The translations under genes were made by a program, and so were the position numbers. DNA of 64,000 bases from assembly GCA_023614405.1 (NCBI GenBank), contig CM042690.1:523048293-523112292 (forward strand). The letters are read 5' to 3'. This DNA comes from Avena insularis (lineage: Eukaryota > Streptophyta > Magnoliopsida > Poales > Poaceae). The notes below the pieces were generated by a model that was not told where the DNA came from, ran no database searches, and saw only the letters and a program-made list of their open reading frames with translations. This document shows positions 27,477 through 39,700 of the stretch, one piece after another (position 1 is the first letter of the stretch; each line of letters opens with the position of its first letter).

Positions 27477-28472
27477 TCAGTGGGTAACGTTCCATCTTTC
27501 AAGAACTGGTATATAGGCAGTGCCCAAGCTGGTATCGCTCAGTGAGAACATCTCCTCATCAATTTCCATCCGATCCACCGGCATAACTTCAGCTGGATCA
27601 CACTGAACAATCCCCGGGTCTAGCGAGGTAGTCCCCGGGTTTGCCGAGGTAGTCCCCGGGTTTGCCGAGGTAGTCCCCACGTTCGGCGTACTACCTCCCA
27701 TGTCAATGTCCATGGGCTCAGCTCCGGATTCCGCGTTTTCCGGGACATAGATTGAATCGGTTCCTGGGGACGGCCTGATAGATGGTTTTCTGAGGTGCTC
27801 CAACGCAACACCCAGTGGAATTGCCTGTCTGGTTGATCCGAGCTTCGACAGCATGTCGGTAGCTTCGTTTTCCACGCGAGGTACATGATGAAATTCGCAT
27901 CCCTCAAAGTAACCCGAGATTTTCTGCACATGAAATCTGTACAGTGCCATGTTTGGATCCAGGGTGTCCCACACTCCGGACACTTGCTGTATTACTAGAT
28001 CCGAGTCGCCAAAGCAGATTATCCGACATATGCCAATCTCCTTTGCCACTTTGAGACCATGCACAAGAGCCTCGTACTCAGCGACATTGTTTGATGCCGC
28101 GAAATGGATCTGCAATACGTACTTGAGCTGATCCTTCTTTCGCGAGGTAAGCATAACCCCGACACCTAATCCGGTTTTGGTTTTCGATCCGTCAAAGTGC
28201 ATCCTCCAGTAGTTCGGATCCGGTGGCAGTGGTTCGTATTGTACCTCGGCCCAATCCACGAAAAAGTCCGCCACAGCCTGGGACTTGATCGCTTCTCTCC
28301 TATCGTACTGGGGCACGTATGGTGCTAGCTCAATTGCCCATTTCGCAATTCTGCCATTCGCATCTTTGTTACCCATTATCTCGGATATGGGGGCTTCGCA
28401 TATCACTTTGATGGGATGCTCCTCAAAGTAGTGATTTAACTTCTTTGCCGCCATATAAACTCCGTATGCCAC
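27477..28472 (-). pseudogene. Archaeal-type RNase H and linker of Tat element 1
   Basis: The second RNase H typical of Tat elements, about 331 residues. MHFDGSKT near residue 94, AEYEALVHGL near 132 and CFGDSDLVIQQV near 156 supply the acidic active-site positions. A Pro/Gly/Thr-rich linker with 7-residue repeats (NPGTTSA) follows, before integrase. The frame shifts near 27540, since element 2 continues with a different tail into integrase. At 28492-28494 an in-frame TAG separates this frame from the preceding RT/RNase H frame. Confidence 0.85.
27609..27690 (-). repeat. 21-bp coding repeats in the RNase H-integrase linker
   Basis: GAGGTAGTCCCCGGGTTTGCC recurs at a 21-bp period, giving NPGTTSA repeats of seven residues. 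Element 2 has a parallel run (SANPGTSSASPGTASANPG) at about 52285-52350, so the linker repeat predates the split of the two copies. Confidence 0.75.
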
Positions 28473-29650
28473 CTTTTGAAAATGCGGGTAGTTCTATTTT
28501 GAGGCAGACAATACCTCGCTCAAGTAATACACTGGCCTCTGCACCGACTTACCCTCTTCATCTCGTTCCACTACAATCACTGCACTTACAACTCGGTTGG
28601 TTGTGGCTATGTAGAGCAACATTGGCTCCTTCGACAGTGGAGAGGCTAACACTGGTGCAGTGGCCAACATCTTTTTCAAGTGGGCAAAAGCTTCATCAGC
28701 CTGCGGCGTCCAAACAAATTTATCTGATTTTTTCATGAGTTGGTAGAGAGGCAGTGCCTTTTTCCCTAACCGACATACAAACCGACTCAACGATGCAGCA
28801 TCCAAAGGAACTTCTGGACGTCGTTGAGACACTTCGGCAGCTCCATTCGTTCGATGGCTCGGATCTTAGTTGGATTAACCTCGATACCTCGGCTGGAGAC
28901 GAGAAACCCGAGTAACTTCCCAGCCAGGACACCGAAGGTACATTTCTCCGGGTTAAGCTTCATCCGGAATCTCCTTAAGTTCGAGAATGTTTGCCTTATG
29001 TCGTCAAGGAGCGTTGCGCTTTCCTTGGTCTTGATAACCACATCATCCACGTAGACTTGTACGTTTTGACCTATTTGATCGTGCAAACATTTTTGCATAC
29101 ATCTTTGGTACGTTGCTCCTGCATTTCGTAAACCGAACGGCATAGTGCGATAGCAATAAGCCCTGTACGGGGTAATAAAGGCAGTTTTTATTTGATCATC
29201 CGGGTTCAGAGGTATCTGGTGGAAACCAGAATAAGCGTCAATAAATGACAACAGTTCACATCCTGCGGTAGACTCGATGACCTGATCTATCCTCGGAAGT
29301 GGAAATGGATCTTTTGGACACGCCTTGTTCAGGTTCATGTAATCGATACACATACGCCAAACCACTGCCACGTTCAGATCATCCTTCTTCTTTTCTACTA
29401 GCACCGGATTAGAGAGCCAATCCGGATACAACACTTCCATGATAAATCCTGCTGCTAGCAACCGAGCTATCTCGTCACCAATGACCTTTCTCCTATCCTC
29501 AGCGAAGCGTCGGAGAGGCTGCTTCACCGGCCTTGCTCCGGGTCTTACGTTCAAAGAGTGCTCGGCCAACTCCCTCGGAACACCTTGCAAGTCCTGTGTG
29601 GACCAAGCAAAAATATCTCGATTCTCACGGAGGAAGTTGACGAGCGCTTT
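28473..29650 (-). pseudogene. Reverse transcriptase and first RNase H of Tat element 1
   Basis: Synthesises the element DNA. The RT core frame (29590-28787) has LVEKKKDD, WRMCIDYMNLNKACPKD, LLSFIDAYSGFHQI near residues 115-126, YCYRTMPFGLRNAGATYQ and catalytic YVDD at 180-183. The frame shifts near 28800 into 28832-28494, which holds the RT thumb and the start of a Ty3-type RNase H (LPLYQLMKKSDKFVWTPQADEAF, RPVYYLSEVL). A second frame change near 29655 separates RT from protease. An in-frame TAG ends it at 28494. Gene order protease-RT-RNase H-integrase is the Ty3/gypsy order. Confidence 0.92.
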
Positions 29651-29651
29651 C

Positions 29652-30947
29652 CTATTTGTCAGTTAACCCAGCCCCAATTGTCACGGTACGCTCCGGAAAC
29701 ATGTTATCCACTGGAATTTTCTTGGTGTCCTTCGCGGCTTGAAACGAAACACTTCCATGCGGGTTACTTAATGCCGGCATATACTGCTGCGCGGACTGAG
29801 CTAAAGCCGCCACCTCTTGAATTTTTCTTTTCTCTTGGGAAATTACGAGTGACTCGGCTAGGTTAGACCCGGCTGAAGCGCACTCAATAGAACGTCGGAA
29901 ATCCCTAGTGATAGTAATTGCTCCATTTGGCCCGGGCAACTTCATCTTCAGATAACTAACGTGGCAGCTTGCCATGAATTTTCTCAGTGCTGGTCTCCCG
30001 AGTAATGCATGATACGCGCTCTCCAAATTTACCACCTCAAACTCCAGATTTTCAGTTCGGCAGTTATCCTCGTCTTGAATAACGTCGACCCGGACTTTGC
30101 CTATGGGCTCACAGGATATGCCTGGTACGATACCATGGAAAGTTGTTCTTGTAGCCTGGAGCATGTTCTCCGAGATGCCCAATTTGCGCATCGTATCCGC
30201 ATACATGATGTTAATGCTACTGCCATTATCGATTAGTACCTTGGAGAACCTCACATTAATGTTTGGTCCAATGAACGTCGGATCCAACACTAGTGCATAC
30301 GAGCCCAGACTTGGCATAAGCTTGGGATGATCTTTGACGCTCCAGGTAATTTCCTGGTCCGACCAAGACATGTACCTCGTCACTCTAGGCATAACCGCGT
30401 TAACCTCCATATGTCGGCGCTGCAAGCTTTTCCTATCTGTTTCCTCTGTTGTGAACACACAATAGCTCTGGTGATGTTCCCTGTACTCATTTCTTCCCTC
30501 GTTTCCGGAGTACCTCTGATCCAGTGGTTGCTGGTTTTCCACCTGATGCACTGCATCCCTTCTCTCGTTGTTGTCATACCTCGGCGGAGGGGGAGGCAAC
30601 ATCAGTTGCTGCGTGTTTGCTCCAGAAAGCAATTGCTGCCGGGGTAACTCCTGCCGAGGTTGATCATTCCGGGGTGCCTGAGCATTCCTCGAACCACCTT
30701 GTTCTATCTTGCGCATCCACTCACATTGCCTCGTCGTGTGACCCGCCGGGCTGTTCGGATTCGGCATGTGAAATTTACACGGCTGGTCCAACATTGACTC
30801 ATAGGTATACCTCGGGCGATCTTTCTTTTCTTGCCATTGCTTCTTCTGCTCCGGAGTCCACATTTTCTTTCCATCATTTCGAGGAGTCCATTGCCCTCCC
30901 GTTTTCTGGCGTTGGTTGCTCCCTGCTCCAGGCTGATCTTGATTCAC
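29652..30947 (-). pseudogene. Gag C-terminal end and aspartic protease of Tat element 1
   Basis: A 431-residue frame. Residues 57-75 hold a Cys/His cluster (CKFH, then H and C in GHTTRQC) like the zinc-binding motif of Tat Gag. A Gln/Pro-rich linker follows. The protease active site is VLIDNGSSINIMY near residues 237-249; the DNGS form replaces the common D-T/S-G. EPIGKVRVDV and ESAYHALLGRPAL are further protease-region motifs of this group. It begins in a different frame from the gag core, joined by a frameshift near 31010. Confidence 0.85.
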
Positions 30948-31768
30948 GGCTGCAACTTGTTGCGAACCATATCGATGGTCCGGTCTATCGTCTCTCCTTT
31001 TCCCCTGTAATCGTTCCTCCGGGATGACCCGGCTCCGTCCCTAGGATAGTACTCCTTATTTGATTCGTTCGACGTGATCCTAGGTTGAGTCGGATCACCC
31101 AAAGCATAAGAATCCGCGATCCGGATCATCTCTGCCAATGTGACTGGCATTTTCCTTTGCAATTTCATCCACAACTCGCTGCCATATCTGCACCCTTGTG
31201 CGAACCATGCTATAGCCTGTGACTCTATGACTCCCTCACACGAGTTTCTCACGGTACACCACCGGGTCAAGAATTCACGGTCCGTTTCGTTAGATCTCTG
31301 CTTGCACATTGCAAGAGTCTGCGGTCTATTCGGTCTCTGATATGTACTTGAGAAGTTGCTGATAAACATTTCTTCAAAATCTATCCAGCAATTGATGCTT
31401 CCAGGTGGCAAATTGTTCAGCCACACCCTAGCCGGACCTTCCAACATTTGGGGTACATATCGTACAACCCATCTCAAGTTGCCAGTCGCAATTTTCACAG
31501 CTGTTGCGTAGTTTATCAGCCAATCCTCCCGCTTTGTACTGCCGTCATACGTCTTCGTGCCCCTGGGTAATTGGAAATTGGGTACTGGCGGTTCCTTCAT
31601 GATCCGGGGTCCGAAGCACGCTAGACCTAGAGGACCTTGACATTCGATCTGTTCCGACCTATACAGGCGATCCAGTTTTAGCCTGGCGTCATCGGGCATC
31701 AAATCTCTGCTTCCCAATCTCGACCCTATCACATGATAGTCCGGTCTTGCGTATCCCGCATTCATCAT
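30944..31768 (-). pseudogene. gag: Gag capsid-like region of Tat element 1
   Basis: Structural protein of the retrotransposon particle. The 274-residue frame holds the plant retrotransposon gag domain: DYATA-type sequence (INYATAVKIATG, residues 85-97), ARVWLNNLPPGSI (113-125), FEEMFISNF and EFLTRWCTVRNSCEGV. It ends at a frameshift near 31010, after which the Cys/His part follows in another frame. The Gln/Asn-rich stretch before it (31769-31985) has stops. Confidence 0.88.
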
Positions 31769-31984
31769 CTCCGAGTATCCATCATTGTATCGGTCTTGCT
31801 CTCATTGTGCTCCTCTCTGTTGCATACCACGGCCGGCACTTTTCTCTTGCCTTGGTGCATTCCGCTGCTGCGGTTGACCCGCTCCTGCCGAGTTTCGCTG
31901 TTCGGCATTGCCGTTGGCAGCATTCTCTTGACCGGCATTGCCTTGGTCGTGGTTACCTCGGCCAGCTTCACCTCGGCTCACACT

Positions 31985-32840
31985 TCATCGATCGTCATTT
32001 TTCCGCATCTCTTTTTCTTTTCCCGCACGCGTTGGGTCGTACGGAACGATCTGCTTGTTCCGTCTGGCCGAGGTTACTACCTCTTCTCTCCTAGGGCCAC
32101 CATGAGGTGATGATGCGGCTCCAGCGGATTTCTCTGGGTTACCCATCACTGAATGGACGATCTTAGAAGCTCCAACTCTCTCCGGGTTACCTCTCAACAG
32201 CTTCTTGTTTTGCCTGTTCGCAATCCGAACCAGCTCGTTAACCCAGTCTTGCTGTCTTTGACGGGCTTCACCCGTCAGACCCTCTAGCTCGGATGCCGTG
32301 GCATCTGCTGCTCTGAGGTTCTTTGTCGGGGTAATATACTTCGGCAACCCCACAGACATAGTTTTCCGACCCTTCTGGTCCATCATCACCTTCTCTATTC
32401 ATCTCACTTATGAGATTTTTCCCTTTTACCCTCACTGAATCAACCTTGTTCGCTTTCGCGTACTCACGCAGCGTCATGTTCAACGACTGCTGAGCCGCTG
32501 CTATTTTCTTTGCGCCCTCCAGTATCTTTTGCCGGGTCTCCTCTAGCTCGGCCTGTGCCTGAGCCGGATCTACCACTGCTGCCACCGGGTTAGCCAAGCT
32601 ATCCATAGCTTCCCTCAGCACGTTCTCAGACCTCTCTAGTGGAGGACCCCTAGCTTTCCTCGGTGCCTTGGGCGTTACCTCCAGTTCTGGTGCTGGATCC
32701 TTGCTCATGCCCGTGCCTGGCGCAGTCATCATCACCTCTCCATGGTCCAGGGAGCGAGCGATACGCGCACCGCGAGCCACAGTGAGGGGCGGTTCCCCCG
32801 CATCGACGACGCGACGCGGATGAGCGCAAGACACATCCAC
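31985..32840 (-). pseudogene. gag: Gag N-terminal region of Tat element 1
   Basis: Two overlapping frames (32840-32268 and 32389-31985) joined by a frameshift near 32330. Together they encode the charged, helical N-terminal part of Tat Gag: VDPAQAQAELEETRQKILEG, NMTLREYAKANKV, AADATASELEGLTGEARQRQQ and REEVVTSARRNKQIVPYDP. The same order of motifs appears in element 2 at 46659-47600. Coding may begin upstream (33027-32841 reads as related sequence with a stop), so the true start is unsure. Confidence 0.75.
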
Positions 32841-33032
32841 AGCAACGTAGACCTTGTGCGCGCCGAGCTTGACGAAGATGCCGTTGCGTGGAAGGGGGCG
32901 CGTGCCGAAGCAGCCAACGTTGTCGCTGACGTAGTCCAGCGCTCCGAAGCGCTAAACGAGCCCGGAGACGATGCGTTCGCTGGTGCCGATGAAATTTCTC
33001 GTCCGGATCTTCACCCCTGCTAGCGCCGCTAG

Positions 33033-33050
33033 CCCCATGTTGGGCGCCAA
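33033..33050 (-). other. Primer-binding site of Tat element 1
   Basis: On the minus strand TTGGCGCCCAACATGGGGC follows the 5' LTR end after one base. Element 2 has TTGGCGCCCACCGTGGGGC at the same place. This sequence is common after 5' LTRs of grass Tat elements; I do not assign the tRNA. Confidence 0.75.
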
Positions 33051-33051
33051 C

Positions 33052-33750
33052 TGTCGTGGTGGTGTCACGGCAGATGCCATGGATAGGCTAAAGGTGGGGA
33101 CTAATATGCGCTAGGGGAATCCAGGGAGGGATAGTAGAGTGATTCTCTACACGGAAGCTTTGTATTGATGTTCGATCTCCAAGATTACAGGTGCTCCTCG
33201 AGCTGTATTGACAAGAGGAGGAAGAAGAAACTCTCTTACTCTTGCCTACTATCTAGGCCCAGAACCCTAGATCCACTTGGTTTCTCCTTGCTATGTATCA
33301 GGAAAATCCAACCCCCTTACCAGAACCCCAACCCCCCCTTATATAGAGGTGGTTCGGTCCTGGCCTAGGGCATACGTGGAGGCATATTCCTAAGAATATG
33401 CCCCCTCCCAAAGTAGTAACCCGACAGGGGTGCTTTTCCTCCGCGTCACACTTGCTTTACCGACGTAGTCTCTGCGGCGCCTGCGTCAGCCGACGTGAGC
33501 ATCGTCACCCTTGTCGGCCACGATCCGATGGTCCTGCCCTTGCTTTATTCGCTCATCCAGTATGCACCGGGCCTTCTTTTTGAACAGAGAGATTCCTTCC
33601 TTCTCCTAGAAGCCAAACGAGGATCCCGATCACAGTTGATCCGGTAACACCTGTACCTACATATAAGTTAGACAAGTATATCCGACTTACTCCTTGAGTC
33701 GGACGAGACAATACCCTGGAGTGACCCTACCCGGGGTTATCCCCCCAACA
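33052..33750 (-). repeat. 5' LTR of Tat element 1 (699 bp, internally deleted)
   Basis: Minus-strand start TGTTGGGGGGATAACCCC, end CACGACA. Compared with the other LTR it lacks about 105 bp corresponding to 20365-20469, with an AT microhomology at the break. CTATATAAG on the minus strand at about 33339-33347 is the likely TATA box. Since the deletion removes part of U3, the promoter region upstream of TATA is shortened in this copy. Confidence 0.9.
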
Positions 33751-36700
33751 AATATGTGGTTTCTGAGAAGACCACACATGCAATGACACTGGGTGTGGTT
33801 CATGAAAGAACACACATCCAATGAACTCTAGTGGTTCCATATGTGGTTTGTGAGAAGAACACACATGCAATGACTCTAGGCGTGGTTTGTGAAAAGAAGA
33901 CACATGCAATCACACTAGTGGATCCATATGTGGTTTGTGTAAAGAACACACATGCAATCACACTAGTGGATCCATATGTGGTTTGTGAGAAGAACACACA
34001 TCCAATGGCACTAGTGGATCCATGTGTGGTTTGTGAGAAGAACACACATGCAATGACACTGGTGGATCCATACGTGGTCTGTGGAAAGAACAGACATGCA
34101 ATGACACTAGCTGTGGTTAATGAAAAGAATAGACATGCAATGACTCTGATGGATCCATATGTGGTCTATGAAAAGAACACACATGCAATGACTCTAGTTG
34201 TGGTTAATGAAGAGAACACACATGAAATGACTCTGGTGGATCCATGTGGTTTGTAAAAAGAACACACATGCAATGACTCTAGCTATGGTTAATGAAAAGA
34301 ACACACATGCAATGACACCGGTGGATCCATATGTGGTTTGTGAAAAGAACAGACATGCAATGAACTCTAGTGGATCCATATGGGGTTTCTGAGCAGATCA
34401 AACATCCAAGGACACTGGTTGTGGTTCATCAAAAGAACACACATCCAATGACACTGGTGGATCCTTATGTGGTTTGTGAAAATAACACACACGCAATGGA
34501 TCTGGTGGATCCACATGTGGTTTGTGAACTGAACACACATGCAATGACACTGTTGCATCCATATGTGGTTTGTGATAATAACACACATGCAATGACACTG
34601 GTGGATCCATATGTGGTTTGTGAGAAGAACGCACATGCAATGACACTGGGTGTGGTTCAGGAAAAGAACGCACATCCACTAACACTGGTGGATCCTTATG
34701 TGGTTTGTGAAAAGAACACACATGCAATGACTCTAGATGTGGTTTGTGAAAAGAACACACATTCAATCACACTGGTGGATCCATATGTGGTTTGTGAGAA
34801 GAACACACATCCAATGACACTGGTGGATCCATATGTGGTTTGTGAGAAGACCACACATACAATGACACTGGGTGTGGTTCATGAAAAGAACACACATCCA
34901 ATAAACTTTGGTGGATCCATATGTGGATTGTGAGAAGAACACACATGCAATGACTGTAGCTGTGGTTTTGTGAAAAGAACACACATGCAATCACACTGGT
35001 GGATCCATTTGTAGTTTGTGAGAAGAACACACATCCAATGGCTCTAGTGGATCCATGTGTGGTTTGTGAGAAGAACACACATGCAATGACACACATGCAA
35101 TGACGCTGGTGGATCCATATGTGGTCTGTGGAAAGAACATACATGCAATGACACTAGCTGTGGTTAATGAAAAGAACAGACATGTAATGACTCTGGTGGA
35201 TGCATATGTGGTTTGTGAAAAGAACACAATGCAATGACTCTAGTTGTGGTTAATGAAAAGAACACACATGCAATGACTCTGGTGGATCCATGTGGTTTGT
35301 GAAAAGAACACACATGCAATGACTATATCTATGGCTAATGAAAATAACACACATGCAATGACACTGGTGGATCCATATGTGGTTTGTGAAAAGAACAGAC
35401 ATGCAATGAACTCTGGTGGATCCATATGTGGTTTGTGAGAAGATCACACATCCAATGACACTGGTTCTGGTTCACGAAAAGAACACACATACAATGACAC
35501 TGGTGGATCCTTATGTGGTTATTGAAAAGAACACACATGCAATGACTCTGCTGGATCCACATGTGGTTTGTGAAAAGAACACACATGCAATGACACTGGT
35601 GGATCCATACGTGGTTTGTGAGAATAACACACATGCAATGACATTGGTGGATCCATATGTGGTTTGTGAGAAGAACACACATGCAATGACACTTGGTGTG
35701 GTTCATGAAAAGAACACACATCCAATCAACTCTGGTGGATCCATATGTGGTTTGTGAGAATAAAACACATACAATGACTCTAGTTATAGTTTGCGAAAAG
35801 AACACACATGCAATGACACTGGTGGATCCATATGTGGTTTGTGAGAAGAACACACATCCAATGGCACTGGTGGATCCATGTGTGGTTTGTTAGAAGAAAA
35901 CACATGCAATGAGACACATGCAATGACCATTGTGGATCCATATGTGGTCTGTGGAAAGAACAGACATGCAATGACACTAGCTGTGGTTAATGAGAAGAAT
36001 AGACATGCAATGACTCTGATGGATCCATATGTTGTCTGTGAAAAGAACACACATGCAATGACTCTAGTTGTGGTTAATGAAAAGAACACACATGTAATGA
36101 CTCTGGTGGATCCATGTGGTTTGTGAAAAGAACACACGTGTAATGACTCTAGGTATGGTTAATGAAAAGAACACGCATGCAATGACACTGGTGGATCCAT
36201 ATGTGGTTTGTGAAAATAACAGACATGCAATGAACTCTGGTGGATCCATATGTGGTTTGTGATCAGATCACACATCCAATGACATTGGTTGTGGTTCATG
36301 AAAAGAACACACATCCAATGACACTGGTGGATCCTTATGTGGTTGTTGAAAAGAACAAACATGCAATGACTCTCTTGGATCCACATGTGGTTTTTGAAAA
36401 GAACACACATGCAATGACATTGGTGGATCCATATGTTGTTTGTGAGAATAACACACATGCAATGACAATGGTGGATCCATATGTGGTTTCTGAGAAGAAC
36501 ACACATGCAATGACACTGGGTGTGGTTCATGAAAATAACACACATCCAATGACACTAGTGGATCCTTATGTGGTATGTGAAAAGAACACACATGCAATGA
36601 CTCTAGATGTGGTTTGTGAAAAGAACAGACATGCAATCACACTGGTGGATCCATATGTGGTTTGTCAGAAGAACACACTTGCAATGACACTTGGTGTGGT

Positions 36701-39700
36701 TCATGAAAAGAACACACATCCAATCAACTCTGGTGGATCCATATGTGGTTTGTGAGAATAAAACACATACAATGACTCGGTTGGATCCACATGTGGTTTG
36801 TGAACAGATCACACATGCAATGACACTGGTGGATCCATATGTGGTTTGTGAGAATAACACACATGCAATGACACTTGGTGTGGTTCATGAAAAGAACACA
36901 CATCCAATGACACTGGTGGATCCTTATGTGGTCTATGAAAAGAACACACATGCAGTGACTCTAGATGTGGTTTGTGAAAAGAACACACATGCAATCACAC
37001 TAGTGGATCCATATGTGGTTTGTGAGAATAACACACGTCCAATGACACTGGTGGATCCATATGTGGTTTGTGAGAAGAACACACATGCAATGACGCTGGG
37101 CATGGTTGATGAAAAGAACACACATCCAATGAAACTGGTGGATCCTTAAGTGGTTTGTGAGAAGAACACACATGCAATGACACTAGGTGTGGTTCGTGAA
37201 AAGAACACACATCCAATGAACTCTGGTGGATCCATATGTGGTTTGTGAGAAGAACACACATGCAATGACTCTAGCTATGGTTTGTGAACACACACGCAAT
37301 CACACTGGTGGATCCATATGTGGTTTGTGAGAAGAACACATATCCAATGACACTGGTGGATCCATGTGTGGTTTGTGAGAAGAACACACATGCAATGACA
37401 CTGTTGGATCCATATGTGGTCTGTGGAAAGAACAGATATGCAATGACAATAGCTGTGGTTAATGAAAAGAACAGACATGCAATGACTCTGATGGATCCAT
37501 ATGTGGTTTGTGAAAAGAACACACATGCAATGACTCTAGTTGTGGTTAATGAACAGAACACACATGCAATGACACTGGTGGATCCATATGGGGTTTGTGA
37601 AAAGAACAGACATGCAATGAACTTTGGTGGATCCATATGTGATTTGTGAGAAGATCACACATCCAATGACACTGGTTGTGGTTCATGAAAAGAACACACA
37701 TCCAATGACACTGGTGGATTCTTATGTGGTTTGTGAAAAGAACACACATGCAATGACTCTCGTGGATCCACATGGGGTTTGCGAAAATAACACACATGCA
37801 ATGACACTGGTGGATCCTTATGTGGTTTGTGAGAAGAACACACATCCAATGACACTAGTGGATCCATATGTGGTTTGTGAGAAGAACACACATGCAATGA
37901 CACTGGGTGTGGTTCATGAAAAGAACACACATCCAATGACACTGGTGGATCCTTATGTGGTTTGTGAAAAGAACACACATGCAATGACTCTAGATGTGGT
38001 TTGTGAGAAGAACACACATGCAATGACACTGGTGGATCCATATGTGGTTTGTGAGAAGAACACACATCCAATGACACTGGTGGATCCATATGTGGTTTGT
38101 GAGAAGAACACACATGCAATGACACTGGGTGTGGTTCATGAAAATAACACACATCCAATGACACTGGTGGATCCTTATGCGGTCTATGAAAAGAACACAC
38201 ATGCAATGACTCTAGATGTGGTTTGTGAAAAGAACACACATGCAATCACACTGGTGGATCCATATGTGGTTTGTGAGAAGAACACACATCTAATCACACT
38301 GGTGGATCCATATGTGGTTTGTGAGAAGAACACACATGCAATGACACTGGTTGTGGTTCATGAAAAGAACACACATCCAATGAACTCTGGTGGATCCATA
38401 TGTGGTCTGTGAGAATAAAACACATACAATGACTCTAGCTGTGGTTTGCGAAAAGAACACACATGCAATCACACTGGTGGATCCATATGTGGTTTGTGAT
38501 AAGAACACACATCCAATGGCACTAGTGGATCCATGTGTGGTTTGTTAGAAGAACACGCATGCAATAACACTGGTGGATCCATATGTGGTCTATGGAAAGA
38601 ACAGACATGCAATGACACTAGCTATGGTTAATGAGAAGAACAAACATGCAATGACTCTGATGGATCTATAGGTGGTTTGTGAAAAGAACACACATACAAT
38701 GACTCTAGCTATGGTTAATGAAAAGAACACACATGCAATGACACAGGTGGATCGATATGTTGTTTGTGAAAATAATACACATGCAATGAACTCTGGTGGA
38801 TCCATATGTGGGTTGTGATAAGATCACACATCCGATGTTACTGGTTGTGGTTCATGAAAAGAACACACATCCAATGACACTGGTGGATCCTTATGTGGTT
38901 TGTGAAAAGAACACACATGCAATGACTCTGGTGTATCCACATGTGGTTTGTGAAAAGAACACACATGCAATGACACTGGTGGATCCATATGTGGTTTGTG
39001 AGAAGAACACACATGTAATGACACTTGTGGATCCATATGTGGTTTGTGAGAAGAACACACATGCAATGACGTTGGGCGTGGTTGATGAAAAGAACACACA
39101 TCCAATGACACTGGTGGATCCTTAAGTGGTTTGTGAGAAGAACACACATGCAATGACACTAGGTGTGGTTCGTGAAAAGAACACACATCAAATGAAACTC
39201 TGGTGGATCCATATGTGGTTTGTGAGAAGAACGCACATGCAATGACTCTAGCGATGGTTTGTGAACACACACGCAATCACACTGGTGGATCCATATGTGG
39301 TTTGTGAGAAGAACACATATCCAATGACACTGGTGGATCCATGTGTGGTTTGTGAGAAGAACACACATGCAATGACACTGTTGGATCTATATGTGGTCTG
39401 TGGAAAGAACAGATATGCAATGACAATAGCTGTGGTTAATGAAAAGAACAGACATATAATGAATCTGATGGATCCATATGTGGTTTGTGAAAAGAACACA
39501 CATGCAATGACTCTAGTTGTGGTTAATGAACAGAACACACATGCAATGACACTGGTGGATCCATATGGGGTTTGTGAAAAGAACAGACATGCAATGAACT
39601 TTGGTGAATCCTTATGTGATTTGTGAGAAGATCACACATCCAATGACATTGGTTGTGGTTCATGAAAAGAACACACATCCAATGACACTGGTGGATCCTT

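Larger units (their letters stand above)
19705..33750 (-). mobile_element. Tat-lineage Ty3/gypsy retrotransposon, element 1 (complete, inactive)
   Basis: A 14.0-kb element with two LTRs (33052-33750 is 5' in element sense, 19705-20506 is 3'). On the minus strand come a primer-binding-like site, gag, protease, RT, RNase H, a second archaeal-type RNase H and integrase. Between integrase and the 3' LTR lies a spliced gene on the plus strand. A second RNase H plus an antisense extra gene is characteristic of the Tat lineage (Grande, RIRE2, Cinful relatives). All reading frames carry stops or frameshifts. By eye the two LTRs differ at roughly 23 positions in about 660 aligned bases, plus an approximately 105-bp deletion in the 5' LTR. 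Confidence 0.92.

Noticed and set aside
26270..32840. Integrated plant pararetrovirus
   Set aside because: Presence of LTRs, integrase and a target duplication identifies a Ty3/gypsy retrotransposon; no movement protein or coat protein was seen.
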